DNA of 64,000 nucleotides from Chelatococcus sambhunathii (GTDB lineage Bacteria; Pseudomonadota; Alphaproteobacteria; Rhizobiales; Methylopilaceae), in the NCBI GenBank assembly GCA_031316315.1, contig JADBEO010000017.1, positions 1 through 64,000 on the forward strand, written 5' to 3'. Under the pieces are notes generated by a model. It ran no database searches. It was not told the DNA's origin and saw nothing but the letters and a program-made list of their open reading frames with translations. The translations under genes were made by a program, and so were the position numbers. Shown piece after piece: positions 18,657 through 26,794 of the stretch (its first letter is position 1; each line of letters starts with the position of its first letter).

Positions 18657-19378
18657 GCTTCATCCCCTTCTTTTTGGTTGGTGCCCGCGCATGCGCGCTC
18701 GAAGCGAAGGCTCCGGGCCCGCTCGATGCGATCGGATGTCGATTTCGTTGACGCCAAAGCACGCGAGACGCCGTCCCGGGCGCAGGCAGGCCGTGCTCCG
18801 CGACGCTTCGGCAACTCACGCCAGTCAAAGCACTGTGTCAACAAACAAGAAGTCATCGCTTCGGGCCTGCTGCCGCAGCGCAGGCGCTTGAAAGCAAAAG
18901 GCAGGTATTATTACGTACGTTGTTCTACTGAGCCTTTTTGCGGCGTCGCCGGCCCGCCCTGTGGCCGCCCTGCATCATCGGTCCGCGTTCCGCGCCCCGC
19001 CCAGCGCCCCGTTTCCCCCGCAGCGCGCGGCGGCGATGATCTGGATCCAGAACAGCCGCGCCGCCGGCCGCGCCCGCGCGCCATTCTCCACGGAACGAAA
19101 GACCAGCCGTAGCGCAGACGCGCGCGCCGCCAGGGCGACGGCAGTGCTTCAGCGGGCGATATCCTAATATTTAGTTTAAATACCGGATATCATGGTTTAT
19201 ATGTTATTAATGTAAACAAAATCAAAGCCCTTCGAATCTATTTATACTGAATATTTGCGACAGTTTAAGCAATTATTAACCATAATGGCGCGGGTCGTGT
19301 CGGTTTGACATTTGGTCTTGGCAAGCATCCAATGGCCATCCGGGCTTGGGGAGAGCTTGGTCGATCGGGGTTCAAGTC
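18657..19378. other. 722-base divergent spacer between the two T2SS arms
   Basis: This is the longest gene-free stretch of the window. The left part (18657-18880) is GC-rich and holds no convincing gene. Around 18895-18930 it becomes AT-rich, with a TATTATTACGTACG segment. GC-rich DNA resumes until about 19155, followed by a strongly AT-rich tract up to gspD. No tRNA, ncRNA or ORF with coding character was identified. Confidence 0.6.
19157..19290 (+). promoter_or_regulatory. AT-rich promoter/silencer-like tract upstream of gspD
   Basis: About 130 bases of low-GC sequence, unlike everything around them, with many TTTA, ATAT and TTAA steps. They lie 90-220 bases before the gspD start. Such tracts commonly hold the promoter and bind AT-seeking silencers (MucR- or H-NS-type proteins). 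No single -35/-10 pair stands out; several TATACT/TATATG-like boxes are present. Confidence 0.45.
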
Positions 19379-21700
19379 ATGAAAGCGGCTCGTTTTCTGG
19401 GCGTCGGCGCCTGTCTCGCCGTCCTGGCCGCCTGCGCGACGAGCGAGGAGCAGGGTCCTCGTCCATCGCTGTTGAACACAAGCCTCTTTTCCGACGTCTC
19501 GGCCAAGAAGGGCCGATCGGACACTGGCCGGGACGGAGCGCTGTCCCTGTCGGTGCCGAACTCCGCCGAGGGTTCCTCCGTGGTCGGCGACGGGGCGACG
19601 GGCCCCATCAAGCGGGTCGCCTTCGTCAACGAGGAGGGCGAGGACGACGCGCCTGCCGCCGGCGCAGTCGCCGGCGCGAACTACCGTCTCAATTTCGAGA
19701 ACGCCGACATCCGGCAGGTCGTGCAGGCCGTGCTCGGCGAGACGCTGAAGCTCAACTACACCATGACCGAGGACGTCTCCGGCAAGGTGACGATCTCCTC
19801 GCCGCGCGCGCTGACCGGGCAGGAGCTGCTCGCCGCGCTCGAATCCTCGCTGAACGCGAACGGGTTCTCGATGACGAAGGCCGCCGGCGGATACCGCATC
19901 GCGCCGACCGCGGTCGGCGGTGGCGTGGTCGACACCCCGTTCGCGACCCAGCCGAGCTACGGCGTCTCCGTGGTTCCGCTGCGCCACGTTTCGGCGAACA
20001 CGATGGGCAAGCTTGTCGCCGGCTTCGTCGCCGAGAACGACGGGCTTCGTGTCGACGCGGCGCGCAACGCCATGGTCATCCGTGGCCCCGGCCAGAAGCG
20101 GCAGGAGGCGGTCGACGCCATCATGTCCTTCGACGCCGACTGGATGCAGAACCAGGCGGTCGGCATCTACGAGGTGCGGCGGGCGCAGCCTGACGCCGTC
20201 GTCACCGAGCTCAACCGCGTGTTCGACGCCGACATGAAGAACGGCGCCGCCGGAAGCGTCATCCAGTTCAAGCCGATCTCGCGGCTGCGCGCCGTGATGG
20301 TCGTCACCAAGAACCCGCAGCTGCTGAAGCGGGCGGAGACCTGGGTGCGGCGGCTCGACCGAGACACCGCGAGCGGCGCGGAGAACGTGTTCGTCTACAA
20401 GGCGCGGTACCGCGACGCCAAGGAGCTCGCGCGGATCGTCACGCAGCTGTTCCGCGCCGGCGGCGACGCCAACGCGATCGCCTCGCGCACCTCGAACGCG
20501 ACGCCTTCGGCGACGCCGACCGGCATCGGCGAGAACAGCAGCACGCCCAGTAGCGGGTCGAGCAGCTCCGGTTCGTCGTCCTCCTCGTCCTCCTCGTTCA
20601 ACCGGTCGTCCTTCGGCCAGAGCCAGACGCCGGGCCAGAGCGGAAGCAGCGGCCAGTCGGCGTTCAACAACCCGAACTTCGACTCGTCCGGGCAGAGTTC
20701 CGAGCAGTCGAGCTCCGACAGCGGCTCCGGCGACTCGATCGACCTGACGTCGCAGGCCGCCGCGCAGAAGTCGAACATCCTCGTCAGCGCCGACCCGGCC
20801 AACAACGCCGTCGTGGTCTACGCCGACGGCTACACCTATCAGAGGGTCCTCGCCGCGCTCCGCCAGCTCGACACCGCGCCGCTGCAGGTCGCGATCCAAG
20901 CGACGATCGCCGAGGTCACGCTCAACGACCAGATGAAGCAGGGCGTGCAGTACTTCGTCGAATCGCACTCGCTCGGGCTCGGCAACGACAACGGCTCGTT
21001 CCGCCTGCTGAACGGAACCGCCAAGGCGCTGAGCAGGGCGACCACCGGTTTCAGCGTGGCGCTGGGCTCGAACTCGAGCCCCGACGTCGTCATCCAGGCC
21101 CTCGACCAGGTGACGGACGTGGAGATTCTATCGGCGCCCCAACTCGTCGTGGCGGAGAACCAGCCGGCGAACTTCCAGGTCGGCGACGAGGTGCCGGTGC
21201 AGACGGGTTCGTTGGCCTCGGCGACGGCCGTAAACCAGAACTCCGCTACTCTTGCGAACACCGTCGAATACAAGGACACCGGCGTCATCTTGAACGTGAC
21301 GCCGCGCATTGGCACCAACGACGCGGTGACGATGCAGATCGAGCAGGAGATTTCGGCCGTCTCCGGCCAGACCGCCGATTCGTTGACGCCGACGATCTCC
21401 AAGCGCCGCGTCGCCAGCAACATCTCCGTCACCAGCGGGCAAACCGTTCTGCTCGCCGGCCTCATCAGCAAGCGCGACGAGCGCAGGAAGAGCGGCATTC
21501 CTGTGCTTGGCGACTTGCCGGGCGTCGGCGGACTGTTCTCGACGCGCGAGCACAACAAGAACCGCACCGAACTCGTCGTCTTCATCAAGCCGGTCGTGAT
21601 TCGCTCCGGCGAGGACGCCTCGTCGGTCGCGAACGAGTTCCGCTCGCGTCTGCTCGTCAGCAATGGCGGCGGCTCGATCCGGACCAACTACACGAAGTGA
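19379..21700 (+). CDS. gspD: Type II secretion outer-membrane secretin GspD (lipoprotein)
   Basis: This is the channel-forming secretin of the T2SS. The start at 19379 gives a lipoprotein signal peptide with lipobox LAAC (Cys19), which may let the secretin reach the outer membrane without a separate pilotin. The N0 domain begins YRLNFENADIRQVVQAVLG and is followed by N1-N3 repeats. A very long Ser/Gln/Gly-rich insertion occupies about 20500-20745. The secretin core shows VTDVEILSAPQLVVAENQPA, the VGDEVPVQTG region and LLAGLISKRDERRKSGIPVLG. At 773 residues it is long, mainly because of the insertion. It overlaps gspO by 4 bases (GTGA). Confidence 0.96.
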   Translation: MKAARFLGVGACLAVLAACATSEEQGPRPSLLNTSLFSDVSAKKGRSDTGRDGALSLSVPNSAEGSSVVGDGATGPIKRVAFVNEEGEDDAPAAGAVAGANYRLNFENADIRQVVQAVLGETLKLNYTMTEDVSGKVTISSPRALTGQELLAALESSLNANGFSMTKAAGGYRIAPTAVGGGVVDTPFATQPSYGVSVVPLRHVSANTMGKLVAGFVAENDGLRVDAARNAMVIRGPGQKRQEAVDAIMSFDADWMQNQAVGIYEVRRAQPDAVVTELNRVFDADMKNGAAGSVIQFKPISRLRAVMVVTKNPQLLKRAETWVRRLDRDTASGAENVFVYKARYRDAKELARIVTQLFRAGGDANAIASRTSNATPSATPTGIGENSSTPSSGSSSSGSSSSSSSSFNRSSFGQSQTPGQSGSSGQSAFNNPNFDSSGQSSEQSSSDSGSGDSIDLTSQAAAQKSNILVSADPANNAVVVYADGYTYQRVLAALRQLDTAPLQVAIQATIAEVTLNDQMKQGVQYFVESHSLGLGNDNGSFRLLNGTAKALSRATTGFSVALGSNSSPDVVIQALDQVTDVEILSAPQLVVAENQPANFQVGDEVPVQTGSLASATAVNQNSATLANTVEYKDTGVILNVTPRIGTNDAVTMQIEQEISAVSGQTADSLTPTISKRRVASNISVTSGQTVLLAGLISKRDERRKSGIPVLGDLPGVGGLFSTREHNKNRTELVVFIKPVVIRSGEDASSVANEFRSRLLVSNGGGSIRTNYTK

Positions 21701-22272
21701 CGCGCTGGCCGCGGGTGTCCCGCGAGGCGTATCTCGAGGCCGGCGGCGCGGCTGCGGCGATTGGCGCGGGCGCGCTGATCGCGCTCAAGCCGTCGTCCGG
21801 CGCCGTGCTGGCGCCGGTCGGGCTGGCGCTCATCGTCGGCTGGATCGTTTGGCGCGACGCGCGCGACTTCATCATCCCCGACGGCGCGGCGGTGGCGCTC
21901 GCCGCGCTCGCGCTCGGGACGCGGCTCGCGGCGGAGGGCCTGACCTGGAGCGCCGCGCTGGTCGCGCTCGGCGACGGGCTCGCCTGCGGCGGCGTCCTCT
22001 GGGCGATTCGCGAGGTCTATTACCGGCTCCGCGGCCATGACGGTCTTGGCTTCGGCGACGTGAAGCTCTCGGCCGGGGCGGGGATCCTCGTCGGGCCGAC
22101 TGGCTTCGCGGTCGCGGTGCTCGCCGCCTCGCTCGCGGGCCTTGCGATTGTCGGTCTGCGCGCGGCGACCTGCGCCGGATTCGACGGCGCCGCCCGGATT
22201 CCGCTCGGTGCCCTGCTCGCCCCCGCGGCGCTCGGCGTCTGGGCGCTGGGCCTCGGCGCGGTCCCGATCTAG
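21697..22272 (+). CDS. gspO: Prepilin peptidase GspO (A24 aspartic protease, no methylase domain)
   Basis: The 191-residue polytopic membrane protein carries both catalytic aspartates of type IV prepilin peptidases: WRDARDFIIPD (first) and GFGDVKLSAG (second). It is about half the size of PilD/GspO because it lacks the N-terminal cytoplasmic methyltransferase and zinc domain. It should cleave the pseudopilin leaders of GspG-K, but N-methylation would need another enzyme. It starts with GTG inside the gspD stop. Confidence 0.9.
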   Translation: MTRWPRVSREAYLEAGGAAAAIGAGALIALKPSSGAVLAPVGLALIVGWIVWRDARDFIIPDGAAVALAALALGTRLAAEGLTWSAALVALGDGLACGGVLWAIREVYYRLRGHDGLGFGDVKLSAGAGILVGPTGFAVAVLAASLAGLAIVGLRAATCAGFDGAARIPLGALLAPAALGVWALGLGAVPI

Positions 22273-22281
22273 GCTCGCGCG

Positions 22282-23493
22282 ATGGCGAACTTCGAATACC
22301 GGGCGATCAACCCGGCCGGCAAGCTGGTGGCGGGGGCCATGGAAGGCGTCTCGCGCGCCGAGGTGCTGGCCGAGCTCGACCGCGCCGGCTTCACGCCGAT
22401 CTCGGCCGAGGCCTCCGACGGCAAGCCGCGCCGCAGCTGGCGCGAGCAGCTGACGCCCGAGCCGAGCGCCGAGCACGTCACCGGCTTCACCCTCGACCTC
22501 GCAATGCTGCTGAAGGGCGGCGTGCCGCTCAACGAGGCGCTGCTGATCCTCACCCAGATGGAAAGCCGCCGCTGGCTGGTGAAGCTGATCGAGGCGCTGC
22601 ATGTCGAGATCTCCGGCGGCAAGAGCTTCAGCCAGGCGCTGTCGCAGCATCCGCGCATGTTCCCGCCGGTCTATGTCCAGACCGTCGCGGTCGCCGAGCA
22701 GGCGGGGCGGCTCGAGGAGGCGCTCTCCGACATCGCCCAGGAGCGCCAGCGCAACGAGCGGCTGAAGCGCTCCTTCGTCTCGGCGGTCGCTTACCCGGCC
22801 TTCCTGGTGATCGCCGCGCTTGGCGTCATGTCCTTCGTGCTGCTGTTCGTGATCCCGCAGTTCGAGGGCGCGCTGCAGGGCTTCCGGTCGAAGCTGTCGC
22901 CGTCGACCACCTTCGTGTTCGACCTGTCGAAGAGTTTTCGCGAGAACATCAATCTCATCGTGCTGTCTGTCGCCGGAGCGCTGGGCCTCGTGCTCGCGGT
23001 CAGCCGGCTGACGCGCGGCGGCAATCTGTTCGTGCGCGCCTTCGCGCGCCTGCCGCTGACCGGAACGCTGCTGCGCCACGAGCTCACCGTCACCTTCTGC
23101 CGGACGCTCTCGATCCTGCTTTCGAACGGCGTGCCGATCACCAACGCGCTCCGCCTCATCCGCGACATCGTCCGGGTGCCGTCCGCGGCGGCCGAGATCG
23201 ACACGGCGATCGCCGACGTTCGCCAGGGCGCGCGGCTCTCCGACGCGCTGTCGAAACGCGCCTTTCTTCCGGCGCACGTCACGCAGATGCTGCGCGTCGG
23301 GGAGGAGTCGGGCCGGCTCGCCGACTCGGCCTCGCGCATCGCCGGCTTCTACGAGGCGAAGCTCGAGGCGAGCCTCAAGCGACTTGTGGCCGTCATCGGT
23401 CCGGTGTTGATGATCGGGGTCGCGCTGCTGGTCGCCTGGCTGATCGTCTCGGTGATGACGGCGCTGACGAGCATCAACGACCTTCTCGTGTGA
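22282..23493 (+). CDS. gspF: Type II secretion inner-membrane platform protein GspF
   Basis: The 403-residue protein has the typical N-terminus ANFEYRAINPAGKLVAGAMEG and two T2SSF domains (about residues 70-190 and 270-390), each with the LLKGGVPLNEALLIL-like and LSNGVPITNALRLI signatures. Three transmembrane helices (near residues 170-195, 220-240 and 365-395) are visible. It is the central membrane protein of the platform. It overlaps gspG by 4 bases if gspG starts at the GTG at 23490. Confidence 0.95.
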   Translation: MANFEYRAINPAGKLVAGAMEGVSRAEVLAELDRAGFTPISAEASDGKPRRSWREQLTPEPSAEHVTGFTLDLAMLLKGGVPLNEALLILTQMESRRWLVKLIEALHVEISGGKSFSQALSQHPRMFPPVYVQTVAVAEQAGRLEEALSDIAQERQRNERLKRSFVSAVAYPAFLVIAALGVMSFVLLFVIPQFEGALQGFRSKLSPSTTFVFDLSKSFRENINLIVLSVAGALGLVLAVSRLTRGGNLFVRAFARLPLTGTLLRHELTVTFCRTLSILLSNGVPITNALRLIRDIVRVPSAAAEIDTAIADVRQGARLSDALSKRAFLPAHVTQMLRVGEESGRLADSASRIAGFYEAKLEASLKRLVAVIGPVLMIGVALLVAWLIVSVMTALTSINDLLV

Positions 23494-23525
23494 GTTCCGT
23501 GAGTGAGTTGCTGGGGCGAAGCGTC

Positions 23526-24011
23526 ATGACAAGAACGACCGCGACCGAAACGGCGGCGAAGGGCGGGGACTTCCGGAGCAGGGGGGCTCGAGGCGGGCGC
23601 CGCGACCGCACCGGCGGGTTCACGCTGGTCGAACTGCTGGTGGTGCTGGTGATCCTCAGCCTTGTGATGGGTCTCGTCGGCCCGCGCGTGCTGAGCTACC
23701 TGTCGAGCTCGCGCGAGCGCGCCGCCCGGCTCCAGCTGCAGGCCTTCTCCTCGGCGCTCGATCTCTACTACCTCGACATGGGCCGCTATCCTACGACGTC
23801 GGAAGGGCTGCAGGCCCTCGTCAAGGCGCCCGCGGGTCAGGACAAGTGGTCGGGCCCCTATGTGCAGCAGGGCCAGATCCCTGCGGATCCGTGGGGCTTT
23901 CCCTACGAGTACCGCACGCCGGGCCGGACCAAGGCCTATTCCATAACCTCGCTCGGCTCGGACGGGCGGCGCGGGGGCGAGAATGACGCCGCCGACATCG
24001 TCAGCGACTGA
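23526..24011 (+). CDS. gspG: Major pseudopilin GspG
   Basis: The prepilin signature RTGG|FTLVELLVVLVIL has the cleavage Gly and Glu at mature position 5. The body contains the GspG hallmarks ALDLYYLDMGRYPTTSEGLQALV and DPWGFPYEYRTPG, and the C-terminal SLGSDGRRGGENDAADI, which supplies the calcium-binding acidic loop. The leader is unusually long: 31 residues from the ATG at 23526, or 43 from a GTG at 23490 that overlaps gspF. Leaders of 6-10 residues are usual. Confidence 0.94.
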   Translation: MTRTTATETAAKGGDFRSRGARGGRRDRTGGFTLVELLVVLVILSLVMGLVGPRVLSYLSSSRERAARLQLQAFSSALDLYYLDMGRYPTTSEGLQALVKAPAGQDKWSGPYVQQGQIPADPWGFPYEYRTPGRTKAYSITSLGSDGRRGGENDAADIVSD

Positions 24012-24456
24012 CATCCCGGCTCCGGGCGGCGATCGATCCGGCTTCGCGCTGATCGAGGTGATGCTCGCGCTCGTGTTGATCGCGATGGTGGCCGCCCTCG
24101 CGCTCCCCAAGGCGCGGCCGAACGACGGGACCGCGGCGCTGCGCGCCAAGGCCTATGAGACCGCCGCCCTGCTACGCGCCGACCGCGACGCCGCCCGCCG
24201 GCTCCAGCGCGAGGTGGCGAGCGTCGTCGACTTCGACCGCAGGCGCGTGGCGTCCGGCCTGCAGTCGCAGTCCGTGTTCTTTCCGGGAAGCGTTTCGCTG
24301 CGGCTCAAGGCCGATATGTTTCCCGGCTTCCGCTTCTTCCCGGACGGCCGCTCCAGCGGCGGAGAGCTCGCGCTGGCCGCGGGGGCGCGCGGCCTTGTCC
24401 TGCGCGTCGACCGGCTGACCTCGGCCGTCGAGATCCGGCGGGGGCTTTCGCGATGA
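23983..24456 (+). CDS. gspH: Minor pseudopilin GspH
   Basis: A type III prepilin signal is visible as DRSG|FALIEVMLALVLIAM with Glu at +5, preceded by a 20-residue leader. The 157-residue protein then has the GspH-type segments AYETAALLRADRDAARRLQ and PGSVSLRLKADMFPGFRFFPDG. It overlaps the gspG end by 29 bases in another frame, so the start codon lies inside gspG. Minor pseudopilins GspH-I-J-K form the pseudopilus tip. Confidence 0.9.
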   Translation: MTPPTSSATDIPAPGGDRSGFALIEVMLALVLIAMVAALALPKARPNDGTAALRAKAYETAALLRADRDAARRLQREVASVVDFDRRRVASGLQSQSVFFPGSVSLRLKADMFPGFRFFPDGRSSGGELALAAGARGLVLRVDRLTSAVEIRRGLSR

Positions 24457-24953
24457 GCCGGGCGCCGCGCGCCGCCCGCGCGGGCTTCACGCTGATCGAG
24501 ACGCTGGTGGCGCTTGTCGTCTTTTCGGTCGTCGCGGTCGTGGCCGAGCGGGGCATCGTCAGCGTGCGGCTCGGGCTCGAGCGCACGCGCGACACGCTCG
24601 CCGCCGAGCAGGTCGCCCGCTCGCTCGTCGAGACCGATCTGGACAGGCTGGTGCGCGCGCCGGGCGAGCAGTCGGGCGAGACCAACGGCGTCGGCTGGAC
24701 GATCCTGGCCGAGCCGATCGACCTGCCGCTCCCGCCGGCGCCGCCGCCGACCCGGACCCCGACGGCCCAGCAGACCGACGCGCAGGCGCTCGCTGGGGCG
24801 GCGCAGGGCGCGGCGAACGGCCAGAGCCCGGCGCAGCAGCAACAGCCGGACATCCAGTGGCGGCTGCTCAAGGTCACCGTCTCCGTCCAGAACGGGCGAG
24901 CCCGGCCGCTCCGGGTCCAGACACTGCGGGTCGTGAAGGACGTTTCCCAATGA
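24453..24953 (+). CDS. gspI: Minor pseudopilin GspI with Pro/Gln-rich insertion
   Basis: The short leader and signature ARAG|FTLIETLVALVVFSV identify a GspI-type pseudopilin, with the AAEQVARSLVE segment after the helix. The 166-residue protein contains a low-complexity stretch of proline, alanine and glutamine at residues 94-135, which makes it longer than most GspI proteins. It overlaps gspH and gspJ by 4 bases at each end. Confidence 0.88.
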   Translation: MSRAPRAARAGFTLIETLVALVVFSVVAVVAERGIVSVRLGLERTRDTLAAEQVARSLVETDLDRLVRAPGEQSGETNGVGWTILAEPIDLPLPPAPPPTRTPTAQQTDAQALAGAAQGAANGQSPAQQQQPDIQWRLLKVTVSVQNGRARPLRVQTLRVVKDVSQ

Positions 24954-25870
24954 GCGGGCGCGCGCGGATCCGCGGCCGCGAGGGCTTCCTGATGATCGAG
25001 GCGCTGTCCGCGCTCGCGCTCGGCGCGCTGATCCTCGTGGCGATGCTGTCCCTGACCGGCCTGCTGCGGCGCTCCGTCGACCGCGCGGCCTGGGGCGTGG
25101 AGGTGTCGGAGGTCTCGACGCGCACGGTCGGGACGATCGCGCGCGAACTCAGGCAGGCGCAGCGCCGCCGCTGGGCCGCGCCGCCCCAGGCGGCGGGCGC
25201 GCAGGCGACGCCAAGACCGGCCGGCCCTTCCGTTCAGCCGACGGCGCAGGCGAACGCCTCCGACCCGAACAACCCCGCGGCCCGGGCCCAGCAGATGAAC
25301 GCGGCCGGCGCGGGTTCGCAGGGCGACGGTGCCGCGGAGGGCGGCAGCGAGGCCGCCGCGCCGCCGCGTCCGTTCGTCTTTTCCGGCGCGCCCGACCGCG
25401 TGACCTTCGCGCTGACGCCGCGCCAGGACAGCGGGCTGCGCGCGCCGGTCTTCGTCGCCTATCAGATCGAGGCGAGCGGCGCGGTCCTCCGCGCGGAGGC
25501 GCCGCTGCGGCTCGACGCTATGGGTCCGGCCGGCGTCGAGCTCGGCCCGGTGGCTCGCATCGACCCCGGGCCCGAGCGCCTGCGCTTCGCCTATGTCCAG
25601 CGCGACGCAGCCGGGAACGAGGCGATCCTCGACGCATGGTCGGATCCCATGAAGATGCCGGCGGCCGTGCGGATCGATCGCTTCGACGCGGCGACCGGAC
25701 AGGCCGTTGGATCGCTTCGCGTGCCGCTGCTGATCGACGCCGAGCCGGCCTGCGCCGGCCAGAAGGGGCAGTGCAGCCGGGTGGAGAGCGCGGCGGCGGG
25801 CGCGCAGCAGCCCGACGCCGTCCAGCAGCCTGGCCAGAAGGGCGCAAACCCGTCCGGAGAGTCCCAATGA
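24950..25870 (+). CDS. gspJ: Minor pseudopilin GspJ with Ala/Gln/Gly-rich insertion
   Basis: The ATG at 24950 overlaps the gspI stop (ATGA) and gives GREG|FLMIEALSALALGAL, a prepilin signal with Glu at +5. The GspJ-like body (VSTRTVGTIARELRQAQRRRW, then FVFSGAPDRVTFALT) is interrupted by about 65 low-complexity residues at positions 76-140. A second Gln/Ala-rich tail ends the protein. At 306 residues it is much longer than the roughly 200 of ordinary GspJ. Confidence 0.87.
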   Translation: MSGRARIRGREGFLMIEALSALALGALILVAMLSLTGLLRRSVDRAAWGVEVSEVSTRTVGTIARELRQAQRRRWAAPPQAAGAQATPRPAGPSVQPTAQANASDPNNPAARAQQMNAAGAGSQGDGAAEGGSEAAAPPRPFVFSGAPDRVTFALTPRQDSGLRAPVFVAYQIEASGAVLRAEAPLRLDAMGPAGVELGPVARIDPGPERLRFAYVQRDAAGNEAILDAWSDPMKMPAAVRIDRFDAATGQAVGSLRVPLLIDAEPACAGQKGQCSRVESAAAGAQQPDAVQQPGQKGANPSGESQ

Positions 25871-26763
25871 GGCGCGCGGGGCGGGGCGGCTTCGTGCTCG
25901 TCTCCGTGCTCGGCGCGCTGATCGTGCTGACGGGCCTCGCCGCCGCCGCCGCCTATCTCGTCCGCACCGCCGTGCTCGGCGCGGCCGCGATCCGGTCGGA
26001 GCTGTTCACGGACGCCCTGACCCGCGCGGGGCTCGAGATCGCCGGCTTCGAGCTGTTCGAGCTGAAGCGGCCCGCGGCTTCCGTCAACGGCCAGCAGATC
26101 CGCCTCGACGACGGGGTGGTCACCCTGTTCGTCGCCGCCGAGTCCGGCAAGATCGACCTCAACACGGCGACGCCCGAGGTGCTGGCGAGCCTGTGGGCCT
26201 CTCTGGGCCTCGGCGGGCTCGCGCCCGAGCAGTTCGCCGCGCGCGTTAAGGACTACCGCGACGCCGATTCCGAGCCCGGCGAGAAAGGCGGCGCCGAACT
26301 TCAGGACTATCAGGCTGTGGCCGCCGACCGGGCACCGGCCAACGCTCCCTTCGATCAGGTCGACGACATCCAGTTCGTGCTCGGCGTCACGCCCGACGCC
26401 GCCCGCGCGCTAGCCCCGCTGCTGACGGTTCACAATCCCGGCGGCAAGGTCTCGGCCTACGACGCCTCTGCGGCGGTGGTGCGGGCCCTTCCGCAAGGCG
26501 CGAGCGTGGTCGACCGGATCATGGCGCTGCGGTCGGCGCCGCTCCCCCGGAGCGAGGAGGAAGCCGAGGCGGCAGACAAGGCCGCCCAGGAGTCGCTCGG
26601 CCAGGCCGCCAAGAACTTCGGCTTCGAGCGGACGTCGAACGCCTACACGGTTCGCGTCGAGGTCGCGCGCGGCGACGCGCGCCGCGCCACGCAGGCCATC
26701 CTCACCCGCTCGCGCGCGAGCGACGCTCTGTACTTCACGACGGATCTGGTCGATCGGCCTTAG
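25867..26763 (+). CDS. gspK: Minor pseudopilin GspK
   Basis: The start at 25867 overlaps gspJ (ATGA). The leader GRGG|FVLVSVLGALIVLTGL lacks Glu at +5, which is normal for GspK, the pseudopilus tip protein. The body shows SGKIDLNTATPEVLASLW and an SAM-like fold region (APFDQVDDIQFVLG), both typical. At 298 residues it has usual size. It ends the rightward T2SS arm and faces the EAL-domain gene. Confidence 0.92.
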   Translation: MRRAGRGGFVLVSVLGALIVLTGLAAAAAYLVRTAVLGAAAIRSELFTDALTRAGLEIAGFELFELKRPAASVNGQQIRLDDGVVTLFVAAESGKIDLNTATPEVLASLWASLGLGGLAPEQFAARVKDYRDADSEPGEKGGAELQDYQAVAADRAPANAPFDQVDDIQFVLGVTPDAARALAPLLTVHNPGGKVSAYDASAAVVRALPQGASVVDRIMALRSAPLPRSEEEAEAADKAAQESLGQAAKNFGFERTSNAYTVRVEVARGDARRATQAILTRSRASDALYFTTDLVDRP

Positions 26764-26794
26764 GCGCCCCTCGGCCGCTTAAGGGACCTGCGCC

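Noticed and set aside
15559..19112. Very long open frames antisense to gspL, gspE and the HbpS-like gene
   Set aside because: They arise from high GC content, are rich in Arg, Gly and Ala, and the opposite strand carries clear T2SS proteins with intact motifs.
20500..20745. Serine-rich segment of gspD as a tandem DNA repeat or CRISPR-like array
   Set aside because: Codons vary and there is no fixed repeat unit or spacer; it is a low-complexity coding insertion.
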